The position numbers and the translations under genes are program-made. The notes beneath the pieces are model-generated. The model saw only the letters and a list, made by a program, of their open reading frames with translations, was not told the DNA's origin and did no database searches. A stretch of DNA of 64,000 nucleotides, from NCBI GenBank assembly GCA_002433075.1, contig DJHM01000058.1:49076-113075 (forward strand), read 5' to 3'. The DNA is from Latescibacteria bacterium UBA6620 (GTDB lineage: Bacteria > Latescibacterota > UBA2968). This document shows, piece after piece, positions 42,950 to 50,696 of the stretch. Numbering within the stretch: position 1 is the first letter of the stretch; the number at the start of each line of letters is the position of its first letter.

Positions 42950-43387
42950 ATGAGAAAAGTAGTCCCCTTTCTACTCGTCGTGGCCTTGCTTGCGAGCATG
43001 CCTGCTCAGGTGCTCGCGGTTGACGGCCTTTTCTCACGAAAGGTATACGGCCTGCTCTCAGCAGGGTTGGGTACGTTCCTTCTGGTCGAAGCCAACAAGG
43101 CACGATCCGACGCCAACGACGCCTACGCCCTCTACGAGACGACCGGAAGCCCGGTCCTTGCCCGGGAGTTTTACAACACGAGCCGGGAGGACGACACGAA
43201 GGCGGCCATCTTTCTGGCTCTGGGGGTAGGTACGATCGGCTACGGCATCCACCTGCTCTTGAAGAGCGATCCCAGGCTCCCCGACCCCGAGGATCGGGCG
43301 CTGGCGGAGGTGAAGGGTGTGAAAGTGGACTTGGGGGGAGATCCCCGGTCGGGCCTTGTGGGAGTCTCCCTGAGACGAGGGTTCTGA
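42950..43387 (+). CDS. Small exported/membrane protein of unknown function
   Basis: A 145-residue protein with a clear signal peptide (MRKVVPFLLVVALLASMPAQ, cleavage after VLA), two hydrophobic stretches (VYGLLSAGLGTFLLVEA; AAIFLALGVGTIGYGIHLLL) and a C-terminal strand-like VDLGGDPRSGLVGVSLRRGF. It is 15 bases after tolC and may be part of the efflux operon. Not recognised. Confidence 0.7.
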   Translation: MRKVVPFLLVVALLASMPAQVLAVDGLFSRKVYGLLSAGLGTFLLVEANKARSDANDAYALYETTGSPVLAREFYNTSREDDTKAAIFLALGVGTIGYGIHLLLKSDPRLPDPEDRALAEVKGVKVDLGGDPRSGLVGVSLRRGF

Positions 43388-43401
43388 GTCAGGGTAAGAA
43401 A

Positions 43402-43442
43402 GAAACAGGGCCGGTCTCCTGTATGGAGACCGGCCCTGTTTC
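43402..43442. terminator. Perfect 18-bp bidirectional terminator
   Basis: 43402-43419 pairs perfectly with 43425-43442 around TGTAT, with A/T tracts at both ends. It sits between convergent genes. Confidence 0.88.
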
Positions 43443-43459
43443 ATACCTGAAAACGGGGT

Positions 43460-43789
43460 TCAGATGCCGAACTGATCTAGCAGCCGGTCGGCGATGACGC
43501 CTCTGACTTCGTCGCTGTCGAGTTCGCCCGATTCGATCCGGGCCTTCACTTCCGCGATTCGGTCTTCCCTCACATCGGGGGCCTGTCGGGCTTCGTCGGC
43601 CATTCGGGTGGCGAGCTGGGCGTCCGAGGAAAGATCCACCCGATCCGTCGAGCTGGCTTCTCCGGCTTGCTCGGTCCCACGAGCGGGTTCTTCGCGGCGT
43701 CGTGTCTGTTCAGTGCGGCGCGGGCCTTCCGGCTGGGATACATCGCCGATTCTGGGCACGTCGAAGTCCTCCGAAATGGTCGTAAACAC
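43460..43789 (-). CDS. FlgM-like anti-sigma factor
   Basis: A 109-residue protein with a disordered, Arg/Glu-rich N-terminal half and the FlgM C-terminal pattern: VDLSSDAQLATRMADEARQA, then PDVREDRIAEVKARIESGEL and IADRLLDQFGI. FlgM holds the flagellar sigma factor FliA until the hook is complete. No flagellar genes are in the window, so its partner is uncertain. The start is GTG at 43789, with a good promoter upstream. Confidence 0.72.
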   Translation of the reverse strand: MFTTISEDFDVPRIGDVSQPEGPRRTEQTRRREEPARGTEQAGEASSTDRVDLSSDAQLATRMADEARQAPDVREDRIAEVKARIESGELDSDEVRGVIADRLLDQFGI

Positions 43790-43801
43790 GTCGACATACT
43801 G

Positions 43802-43830
43802 AAGATACGCTGGACGACGACCCGCGTCAA
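43802..43830 (-). promoter_or_regulatory. Promoter for the FlgM-like gene
   Basis: Minus-strand TTGACG (43830-43825), 17 bases, TATCTT (43807-43802). It is a sigma-70-type rather than a FliA-type site. Confidence 0.55.
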
Positions 43831-43848
43831 GGCGCCTTCGCGGGTCGG

Positions 43849-43877
43849 TTGACCCAGTGGATAGACGGGCGTATGAT
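43849..43877 (+). promoter_or_regulatory. Promoter for the envelope-protein cluster
   Basis: TTGACC (43849-43854), 17 bases, TATGAT (43872-43877), about 80 bases before the first ATG at 43956. Confidence 0.6.
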
Positions 43878-43955
43878 TCCCCTGTCCCCTCGAATCATCC
43901 TTTTTTCACCGTCTGACGGGCGTTCAGCCTTGGCACACTATCCACCCAGGCTATC

Positions 43956-44126
43956 ATGCGCTTTTTTGCACGCGTTCTGCAGCTCCTCGGCCTTGTCGAA
44001 GCTGGATACGGCCTGTTCATCGGGCTGTATGAGCAGGACATTGTCCGCGAACTCCAGTTCGCCGCATTCGGAGCGGTGCTTTTCCTGGCTGGCTGGCTCA
44101 TCCAGCGCCATCTAAGCGAACCGTGA
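43956..44126 (+). CDS. 56-residue membrane protein
   Basis: A small protein opening MRFFARVLQLLGLVEAGYGL with two hydrophobic segments (VLQLLGLVEAGYGLFIGLY; LQFAAFGAVLFLAGWLI) and a basic end. The stop overlaps the GTG of the next gene by 4 bases (GTGA), strong support that it is translated. It is the first gene of the 43.9-47.0 kb cluster. Function unknown. Confidence 0.7.
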   Translation: MRFFARVLQLLGLVEAGYGLFIGLYEQDIVRELQFAAFGAVLFLAGWLIQRHLSEP

Positions 44127-44902
44127 GGTTGGGTTTCTCCCTCGTGGTGTCGCTGATGGCGTTCGTTGCGTGCGTGGATGGCGATCCGCCGGCGAGGGAT
44201 CCCGCGCCGGCTTCAGCTGTGAACTCCGCTCGCACGAGGGATTCCCTGGTATCGACCGTCGAGGGGCGCGATCGTCTGGCTGCGGATTTGTCGAAGAACC
44301 GTGGCCGCGTGCTCGAGGTCCTCGCAAAGGCCTCGCCGCCTCACGATGTGGCTCTGGCTGTTCGGTTGATGGTCGAGGCTCGAGGTGAGGACAAGCTGAC
44401 GTTCGCGTCCTGGCTCGTCGACCGGGGGCCGCGTAGTGCGCCGGTTCTGGTCGAGCTTCTGGGAACCGCGACGGATCTTTCAACGACGGTGCAGACACTT
44501 CAGATCCTGGGCAAGCTGAAAGAATGGAAGGCCATACCGGTGATCAAGACACGATTGGGCGATCGGGACGCGTGGGTGCGAATGGCTTCGGCGCACGCGC
44601 TTGGGGAGATCGGGGGGCAGGGCGTCGTGTCGGCGCTGGGGGAGTTAATGACGGACAGCGAAGCGCCGGTCGTCGCCGCGGCTGTGATCGCCATCGGAAA
44701 ATCCGGTGATCGAGAAGGTCTTCCGCGGGTGCTGAACGCGCTCGGCCACGCGAATCCACGCGTCCGGGGGGCTGCGGCTTCCGCAGTTGGGCGGCTCGGG
44801 TCCGTGACCGATGCGGTACGGCTCCGAGCTCTCCTGGAGGATCCTGACCAGGGGGTTCGCTATAAAGCGGCCGAGGCGCTGGACCTCCTTGCCGCTGAAT
44901 GA
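44123..44902 (+). CDS. HEAT-repeat lipoprotein
   Basis: A 259-residue predicted lipoprotein (SLMAFVAC lipobox, Cys near residue 17). From about residue 110 it consists of HEAT/PBS-lyase-type helical repeats, e.g. PVIKTRLGDRDAWVRMASAH, ALGEIGGQGVVSALGELM, VRGAAASAVGRLGS and VRYKAAEALDLL. Such repeats bind proteins; no enzyme motif is seen. The start is GTG, coupled to the small membrane protein. Confidence 0.8.
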   Translation: MRLGFSLVVSLMAFVACVDGDPPARDPAPASAVNSARTRDSLVSTVEGRDRLAADLSKNRGRVLEVLAKASPPHDVALAVRLMVEARGEDKLTFASWLVDRGPRSAPVLVELLGTATDLSTTVQTLQILGKLKEWKAIPVIKTRLGDRDAWVRMASAHALGEIGGQGVVSALGELMTDSEAPVVAAAVIAIGKSGDREGLPRVLNALGHANPRVRGAAASAVGRLGSVTDAVRLRALLEDPDQGVRYKAAEALDLLAAE

Positions 44903-44909
44903 GGTCGAT

Positions 44910-45596
44910 GTGCGGTGGTGCTGGACTTTTGTGGTGCTTTCGATCGCGACGTTGGCGTGTGGGCGCAGTTCCCTGGTCAGCGTCGATGTGTTTTTTGGAG
45001 ATTCCGGCGCACCCGGTCCCGCCGATCCTCCCTACACTGAAACGGTGACGTTTGCCAACGGTCTGCGACTTGCGCTCACAGAGTCTCCCGAACTGACCCT
45101 CACGTATCCCGGGGCTTCGGGAAACCCGTTCGGGGCCGCCCGCACGGGTCACTACCAACCCGTTCGCTTCTTCATTCCTCTCCAAAGCATCACCCTGTCA
45201 CACCCGTTGTCCGAGAACTTTGTCCTGTCTGAATTCGTGGGTCCCACGGTCGAGCGCGGTGGGGTGTGGGCCTACGTCGATGCCCAGATCGCCGATCACG
45301 TCCAGCGCATCCGATCGGGCCTGGGGCGTCCCGTCATTCTGTCGAGTGCATTCCGGGCTCCCGAACATAATTCGGTGGTCGGGGGCGCTTCCTACAGCAG
45401 ACACCTCTACGGAGACGCGGTCGATATCGATGTGGATCAATCTCGATCCGACGCGAATACGATCGGACAGGAGGTGTTCAACGAGGCGATGGACGTGGGG
45501 GTGGATTTCGTGCTTCCCCTGATCGATACCTCGGTAGACGTGTCCGGGCAGACTCGCGTTTCCTGGGTGCACATCGACGATCGGGGGTTCCGGTGA
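44910..45596 (+). CDS. M15-type peptidase lipoprotein
   Basis: A 228-residue lipoprotein (SIATLAC lipobox). The C-terminal 130 residues match D-Ala-D-Ala carboxypeptidase-like M15 enzymes: SGLGRPVILSSAFRAPEHN, the metal-binding SRHLYGDAVDIDVD (H and D) and WVHID (second H). It probably cuts peptidoglycan cross-links or stem peptides in the periplasm. The GTG at 44910 is chosen for GAGG five bases upstream and because the signal sequence starts there; it is 7 bases after the HEAT gene. Confidence 0.82.
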   Translation: MRWCWTFVVLSIATLACGRSSLVSVDVFFGDSGAPGPADPPYTETVTFANGLRLALTESPELTLTYPGASGNPFGAARTGHYQPVRFFIPLQSITLSHPLSENFVLSEFVGPTVERGGVWAYVDAQIADHVQRIRSGLGRPVILSSAFRAPEHNSVVGGASYSRHLYGDAVDIDVDQSRSDANTIGQEVFNEAMDVGVDFVLPLIDTSVDVSGQTRVSWVHIDDRGFR

Positions 45597-46501
45597 GGGC
45601 GCTCTGCGTCATGATCCTTCTGATGACCGTCCATCCCGTGGAGGCGCAGTGGATCGAACAGGTTCGGCTCGGCCGCGCGGACTTCGACGGGGACGGTGTG
45701 GCGGAGATCGTTGCGGGGGGACGTGTGGGTCCTTATGTGGCGTCCCATGTGCCCCTCTCGATGCGCCGTGCCCGTATCGAGATCCTTCGCGATGGGAACA
45801 CGATCGGTGCTCCACTCGCGACGACGGGCGAGTTGAGAGTTTTGGAAGACGTGACGGCCGGCGATCTGGATGGGGATGGGGAGCCCGAGGTGCTGGCCGT
45901 AGGGGGTGGGTGGCTGACCGCCTTCAAGAAGGACGGCCAGCAACTGAGGAACGTCGCAAGCCTCCATCTGGGGGGCGTCACCGCGCGCGTGGCTTTATCC
46001 AGACTGGGGGTCGTCGCGGTGACGGTTTACGACATTGATGACGAAGGCGACTCCGGTCTGACGACCGTTTTCTTGCTTGCCCTGATGAACGGGAAGTTCG
46101 TGGAGCGCGGTGACATCCGCGTTCGGGGACACGTCGGGGATCTGACCTTCTTCGGTTTATCGGAACGTCGCCACGGGCTGGTGGCGGAAACGGGCGGAGG
46201 AGAGGAAGGCGGCGATGCAAGCGTCTGGGACGTGTCACTTCCTGGGTCCCCTGTGCCGGTCTGGTCGGGACGGGTGAACAGTGGAAGAAGGGCGCTGGTC
46301 GTGACGTCACTGGGAATGTCACACTCGGTTGCCTTCGGGAGTCTGGATGGTACCGTCTCGGTATGTGAGTGGACGGGCGCCGGGCTCCGCGTGGTCGACA
46401 ACGTTCGGCTGGGTCCCGTCGAGGATCTGCTCCCGATGGCTTCGTCCTGGCTCGTTTCTTCTTCGCTCGGAAACCGACCCTTGCGAAACTTCGCCCGCTG
46501 A
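45593..46501 (+). CDS. Exported FG-GAP/VCBS repeat protein
   Basis: A 302-residue protein with signal peptide (MRALCVMILLMTVHPVEA) and calcium-loop-like FG-GAP motifs (ADFDGDGVAEIVAGG; GDLDGDGEPEVLAVGG), suggesting a partial beta-propeller in the periplasm or outer surface. The GTG start overlaps the M15 gene stop by 4 bases. No enzymatic motif. Confidence 0.75.
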   Translation: MRALCVMILLMTVHPVEAQWIEQVRLGRADFDGDGVAEIVAGGRVGPYVASHVPLSMRRARIEILRDGNTIGAPLATTGELRVLEDVTAGDLDGDGEPEVLAVGGGWLTAFKKDGQQLRNVASLHLGGVTARVALSRLGVVAVTVYDIDDEGDSGLTTVFLLALMNGKFVERGDIRVRGHVGDLTFFGLSERRHGLVAETGGGEEGGDASVWDVSLPGSPVPVWSGRVNSGRRALVVTSLGMSHSVAFGSLDGTVSVCEWTGAGLRVVDNVRLGPVEDLLPMASSWLVSSSLGNRPLRNFAR

Positions 46502-46502
46502 C

Positions 46503-46982
46503 GTGCCGTCGGGGCGGACCCATCGCAGGATCGCCTGGTCGATTCTGGTCGCCGCGGGGGTTGCTTATGTTTTCCTCCGGTCGCGACTTAACGAGTTCGT
46601 TTCGGGCGACGCGCCTTTCGAGCTTGCTGTGCTGGTTGCCCTGGGCTTTGTCGGAGGAACGGTGTTGCTCCCTCCCGATCTCGACCTCAGGCGAAACGAT
46701 GCGTTGCGGAACTGGGGGCTCCTGGGAATCCTGTGGCGCCCCTACGCGGCCGTGTTTCGACATCGTGGGCTCTCACACATCCCAATTATCGGCACTGCCA
46801 CCCGGGCAGCCTATCTGGCTCTGGTGGCTGTTGCACTCGCAGCGCTTGCCCGGCCCGTGCTCGATGTGGTAATCGACCCGTCCTCCGTGGGGTGGATGAC
46901 CCGACATCCGCTCGCGTTGCTGGTGGGCTGGGTAGCCGCCGATTGGGTCCATATCCGGACGGACTCAGCGTTCGGAAGCTGA
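46503..46982 (+). CDS. DUF2227/YdjM-like membrane metal-binding protein
   Basis: A 159-residue protein with three or four hydrophobic helices and the pattern THRRIAWSI, LPPDLDLRRND, WRPYAAVFRHRGLSHIPIIG and DWVHIRTDSAFG. The HRGLSH and PDLD motifs resemble the DUF2227/YdjM hydrolase-like families. The start is GTG at 46503, one base after the previous stop. Last gene of the cluster. Confidence 0.68.
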   Translation: MPSGRTHRRIAWSILVAAGVAYVFLRSRLNEFVSGDAPFELAVLVALGFVGGTVLLPPDLDLRRNDALRNWGLLGILWRPYAAVFRHRGLSHIPIIGTATRAAYLALVAVALAALARPVLDVVIDPSSVGWMTRHPLALLVGWVAADWVHIRTDSAFGS

Positions 46983-47000
46983 GCTAAAGCCTTGAAAATT

Positions 47001-47029
47001 TTGACTTTCGATATCGCCCTAGTTATATT
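47001..47029 (+). promoter_or_regulatory. Promoter for the M23 peptidase-bactofilin pair
   Basis: TTGACT (47001-47006), 17 bases, TATATT (47024-47029), about 37 bases before the GTG start. Confidence 0.68.
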
Positions 47030-47065
47030 GGTTGCTTCGGTGGCGATCCGACCCGAGGGGGAGGC

Positions 47066-47896
47066 GTGGCCAAAAGACCAAGACGGCAGCTGTCGGTCCT
47101 AATCATTCCTGATGATGGGACCCAGACTCGAGAATTCAAGCTCGAATACTGGCTGTTGCACGCATTTGTGGGTGTACAGGTGCTTCTCCTGTGTCTCGTG
47201 TGTCTGGGCGGTGTCTTCTTCTGGCGTTCTTTACAGTGGGAGGGTGAAGCCCTCAGGCTTCGGCACGACAATCAGCTTACCCGAGCGGAACTCGAGCGGG
47301 TGGACGATCTGGCGGCGACGCTGACGAGAATGAAGCTGGTCGACCAGCAGCTGCGCACTATGCTGTCACACGCCACCCGGATCGATCCTGCCGCATACTC
47401 GTTGCTAGCCGATTCGCGTCCGGCTGAGGCGACGAGCGCGTTCGAGCAACAGAGGGTCACGGTTCGCCAGGCGACGATGCCTCAGAGCTCGTCCACGGAT
47501 CAGCGTGGTGTGCCGTCGATCTGGCCGGTGACGAGATCCTCAGGATGGGTCACTCGAGGGTTCCAGCCCGAGGAAGGTGTCCTGCTCGACGGGCATCCGG
47601 GTCTGGACATCGCCGCGGCCGAAGGGACGGTCATCCTTGCCGCGGCCGATGGCCGTGTGGTCTTTTCGGGCGAGGACGAAACGCTTGGGCTGATCGTGGC
47701 GGTCGACCATTTCGGCGTCTATATGACGAGATATGCGCACAATGCGGCCCTCATCGTGGAGGTGGGGGAACGCGTGCGAAAAGGGCAGCCGATCGCGCTG
47801 GTCGGAAATACCGGACAGAGCACAGGCCCTCATTTACATTTTGAAATCTGGGAGCGGGGTTCTCCTCGCGATCCTCTGGCTTACCTGCCGGAGTAG
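47066..47896 (+). CDS. M23 family peptidoglycan endopeptidase
   Basis: A 276-residue protein with one membrane helix (about residues 28-50, LLHAFVGVQVLLLCLVCLGG), a coiled coil, and a C-terminal M23/LytM domain with zinc ligands in LLDGHPGLDIAAAEG (HxxxD) and GPHLHFEIW (HxH). The domain is periplasmic. The following gene is bactofilin. M23-bactofilin pairs shape the cell in other bacteria (e.g. Helicobacter CcmA with Csd1). The start is GTG at 47066. Confidence 0.9.
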   Translation: MAKRPRRQLSVLIIPDDGTQTREFKLEYWLLHAFVGVQVLLLCLVCLGGVFFWRSLQWEGEALRLRHDNQLTRAELERVDDLAATLTRMKLVDQQLRTMLSHATRIDPAAYSLLADSRPAEATSAFEQQRVTVRQATMPQSSSTDQRGVPSIWPVTRSSGWVTRGFQPEEGVLLDGHPGLDIAAAEGTVILAAADGRVVFSGEDETLGLIVAVDHFGVYMTRYAHNAALIVEVGERVRKGQPIALVGNTGQSTGPHLHFEIWERGSPRDPLAYLPE

Positions 47897-47911
47897 AGGA
47901 AGTGGATTGGA

Positions 47912-48310
47912 ATGGGACGTAAGAAAGGCGAGGTGGAGCGGACTGGCGTCAATACCGTGGTCGGCATTCACTCTGAACTCGATGGACATTTCGCAGTGTG
48001 CGAAGGAATTCGGGTGGACGGTGTCCTCCGCGGAAGTCTCGAAGCCGCAGGTGTGCTCGTTGTGGGGCCAACCGGTACGGTTCAGGCGAATCCGATACGG
48101 GTAGGGTCCGCGGTGATCGCGGGTCGCGTGGAAGGTAACATTCAGGCGGAGGGTGAGGTGCGGCTCGATGAGACGGCTACGGTCGTCGGAAATATTTCAG
48201 CTCGCGTGTTGACGGTTGCGCAGGGCGCCCATCTTCAGGGGATGTGTGATGTGGGTGATGTAAGCGAGTTGTCCATCCCTTCTGAAATGAGGCAGGCTGC
48301 CGGTCAGTGA
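47912..48310 (+). CDS. Bactofilin
   Basis: A 132-residue bactofilin (DUF583) forming a beta-helix that polymerises without nucleotides. The core runs VVGIHSELDGHFAVCEGIRV, DGVLRGSLEAAGVLVVGPTG, IAGRVEGNIQAEGEVRLDET and VVGNISARVLTVAQGAHLQG, with short polar ends. The ATG at 47912 follows AGGAAGTGGATTGGA. It lies 15 bases after the M23 gene. Confidence 0.92.
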   Translation: MGRKKGEVERTGVNTVVGIHSELDGHFAVCEGIRVDGVLRGSLEAAGVLVVGPTGTVQANPIRVGSAVIAGRVEGNIQAEGEVRLDETATVVGNISARVLTVAQGAHLQGMCDVGDVSELSIPSEMRQAAGQ

Positions 48311-48327
48311 GTGCGTCATAGGTATAA

Positions 48328-48382
48328 ACAGAAAAGGAAAGGCCCCGATGGATGTCGACCATCGGGGCCTTTCCTTTTCTGT
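48328..48382. terminator. Perfect 24-bp bidirectional terminator
   Basis: 48328-48351 pairs without mismatch with 48359-48382 around a 7-base loop and ends in CTTTTCTGT. It separates bactofilin from convergent hflX. Confidence 0.9.
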
Positions 48383-48393
48383 GTCGTCTGTGT

Positions 48394-49713
48394 TTAAAGC
48401 GTGAAACGTCCGTTTGGCACAAGTCGTTGTGCGTTTTCCTCACTCAGTTTGACGGTGAGCAGTACGTTGTTCCCTTGATATTGAGTACTGATGACTTCGC
48501 CAACGCGATGCAAGTCGGACAGGAGCTTCCCTTCGGCTTGAGGCACGTTGAGGTCGAGCGTGACTCTCGTGCCTTCGAGACGCTGGTAGATGGCGTACTT
48601 CAGCTGATCGAGACCCTCGCCAGTCTGTGCCGAAATCCAGACCGCATCAGGGAAATCGGACGCGAGTCGTTCACGATGTGCGACATCGTCTACGGTGTCC
48701 AGCTTGTTGAACACCATCAGCGTAGGGCGGTCCTGGATACCCAGTTCGGTGAGGACCTCGAAAACGGTTTCGATCTGTTCGTCACAGTGCGCATAGCCTC
48801 CGTCTACGACGTGCAACAGCAGGTCGGCCGAGACCGCTTCTTCGAGCGTACTCCTGAAGGAAGCGATGAGGTGATGGGGAAGCTTGCGGATGAACCCGAC
48901 CGTGTCCGTCAGGAGGATGTCGCGGTTATAGCCGAGATGGACGCGTCTCGTCGTGGAATCGAGGGTCGCGAACAATCTGTCCTCGATGAAGACGTCAGCG
49001 CCCGAAAGTGCTCGGAGAAGGGTTGATTTCCCCGCGTTCGTGTAGCCGACCAGAGCCGCGCTGAACAGACCCGATCGTCCCTGTCTTCCCACGTCGCGTT
49101 GTTTTACGATCTTGTCGAGCGCCCGCTCAAGGGCGGTGATGCGGCTGCGGGTTGCCCGCCGGTCGACCTCGAGCTGTGTTTCCCCGGGACCCCTGGTTCC
49201 GATGCCTCCGCTCGCACCCCCTCCTCCGGCCTGGCGGGAGAGGTGTGTCCATTGACGCGTCAATCGGGGCAGCATATAGGTGAGCTGGGCGAGCTCGACC
49301 TGAGTTTGCGCTTCGCGGGTTTGGGCGCGACTGGAGAAGATGTCGAGGATGAGACGGCTTCGATCGATGATCTTGCGGTCGATCAGCGTCTCGAGGTTTC
49401 GGGTTTGGGCGGGAGAAAGGTCATCGTCGAAGATGACCACGTCGATTTTCAGTTCTTCGACGCGTTCCTTTATTTCATCGACTTTACCACGACCGACGAA
49501 GTGAGCAGGGTCGAATCGGGGGCGTTCCTGGATGGCACGATCGATGACTTCGGCACCGGCGGTGTCCGCAAGAAGGGCGAGTTCGTCGAGCGTATCGTCG
49601 ACAGCGGATCGACTCGTGCCAGGGAGGGCGACACCCACAAGGAAAGCCCTTTCTGGACGCAGGGCTTCCGTGAGGTCGTTACGTCGGGAGTCAGGCCTTT
49701 CGTGCGGGTTCAA
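48394..49713 (-). CDS. hflX: GTPase HflX
   Basis: HflX is a ribosome-associated GTPase that splits stalled ribosomes. The product has the N-terminal domain (FVGRGKVDEIKERVEELKID), the glycine-rich GGGGASGGIGTRGPGETQLE, and the G domain with G1 ALVGYTNAGKSTLL, G3 DTVGFI and G4 NKLD. The TTG at 49713 is chosen as the nearest upstream initiator giving full HflX sequence, overlapping the previous gene by 23 bases. A TTG at 49767 would overlap its coding UVR motif by 77 bases. Confidence 0.92.
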   Translation of the reverse strand: MNPHERPDSRRNDLTEALRPERAFLVGVALPGTSRSAVDDTLDELALLADTAGAEVIDRAIQERPRFDPAHFVGRGKVDEIKERVEELKIDVVIFDDDLSPAQTRNLETLIDRKIIDRSRLILDIFSSRAQTREAQTQVELAQLTYMLPRLTRQWTHLSRQAGGGGASGGIGTRGPGETQLEVDRRATRSRITALERALDKIVKQRDVGRQGRSGLFSAALVGYTNAGKSTLLRALSGADVFIEDRLFATLDSTTRRVHLGYNRDILLTDTVGFIRKLPHHLIASFRSTLEEAVSADLLLHVVDGGYAHCDEQIETVFEVLTELGIQDRPTLMVFNKLDTVDDVAHRERLASDFPDAVWISAQTGEGLDQLKYAIYQRLEGTRVTLDLNVPQAEGKLLSDLHRVGEVISTQYQGNNVLLTVKLSEENAQRLVPNGRFTL

Positions 49714-50458
49714 TCGAGTGGATTCGATCCCTGATTTCGGCGGCCTTTTCGAAGTTTTCGTGGGCAACGGCTTCCATCAGTTGGTCGTGGAGGTCCTGCG
49801 AGAGCGTGCGCGGCCGATCCTGGCGGATTTCGGTCGCCCACTCTTTTAAGAATTCGATTTCCTCGCTCTCGTCAACCAGGTCGGGTCGATCGAATTCGGC
49901 ATAGAGAGATCGAATTTCCTCGATGCCTTCTTCGATGTCGGTTATGGCGCCGTCGTAATCGGAGGACTCGAGTTTAAGAAGGGCCGATGCGCGAACTCGG
50001 TGCCCAATCACGAATGGCCGATACTGCTCAAAGGCCAGCTTTTCTTCGTCGTCGGCTGCGTAACTCTTGACGAAGTCGAACAGTCCAAGGTTTCGTTCGG
50101 CGTCGAGGCGCGCACGGTCGTAATCTTCGAGTTCTAGGAAGCTGATTCGTCGATGGTAGTACTGGAGCGCTTCGATCTGAAGCATCATGCAGGTTTCGGA
50201 ATCGAGAGAATGGTCTGTTTCTTCGCCCCGGGCCTTCTCTTCGGCCGCTTGAGCCTGGGCCTGATGGTAATGTAGGAGGGATTCGTAACCGTGGGGTCTC
50301 TGCCCATCGGGCCGTCCTGTAATCTCCATCTGCAGGATGCCCATTTCTATTCTAAGTTGGATTTTCTCTCGTCCATCCGAGCCTTTGATTCTACGAACGC
50401 ACAACTTGCCCGAATCGTAGGGCCAACTGTCGAGCAGGGGCTGTATGTCATTGCCCAT
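49691..50458 (-). CDS. UvrB/UvrC-motif protein
   Basis: A 255-residue protein. The C-terminus has a UVR motif (LHDQLMEAVAHENFEKAAEI followed by RDRIHSIE), as found in UvrB, UvrC and some regulators. The rest is acidic and helical with Tyr-rich parts (LLHYHQAQAQAAEEKARGEE; LQYYHRRISFLELEDYDRAR). The ATG at 50458 is preferred over GTG 50464, as GGAGG is nine bases upstream. It has its own promoter and is followed by hflX. Function unknown. Confidence 0.75.
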   Translation of the reverse strand: MGNDIQPLLDSWPYDSGKLCVRRIKGSDGREKIQLRIEMGILQMEITGRPDGQRPHGYESLLHYHQAQAQAAEEKARGEETDHSLDSETCMMLQIEALQYYHRRISFLELEDYDRARLDAERNLGLFDFVKSYAADDEEKLAFEQYRPFVIGHRVRASALLKLESSDYDGAITDIEEGIEEIRSLYAEFDRPDLVDESEEIEFLKEWATEIRQDRPRTLSQDLHDQLMEAVAHENFEKAAEIRDRIHSIEPARKA

Positions 50459-50535
50459 TGTCACGATCCTCCTTGCCGATCAGGACGAAAAATTCCCTGA
50501 ATTCGGCGTGATTGGTGCTTCAAACTCACCGTTTG

Positions 50536-50564
50536 AGTGTACGATAATGGTTGGGGCATGTCAA
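50536..50564 (-). promoter_or_regulatory. Promoter for the UVR-hflX unit
   Basis: Minus-strand TTGACA (50564-50559), 17 bases, TACACT (50541-50536). A TCAAAC/GTTTGA inverted repeat (50520-50536) covers the expected transcript start. The plus-strand gap to 50697 shows no clear promoter. Confidence 0.6.
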
Positions 50565-50696
50565 GCCGACGGCCTTTGAAAGCCGCGCTATGAGTGGGAT
50601 TCAGACGAAACGGAGGTTGTCGAGAGAAACTTTTCCCGTCGTTTTGTCTCGGTGGCTCTTAATGTTTGAAGGCCTTCTTTTAACACGATACAACCG

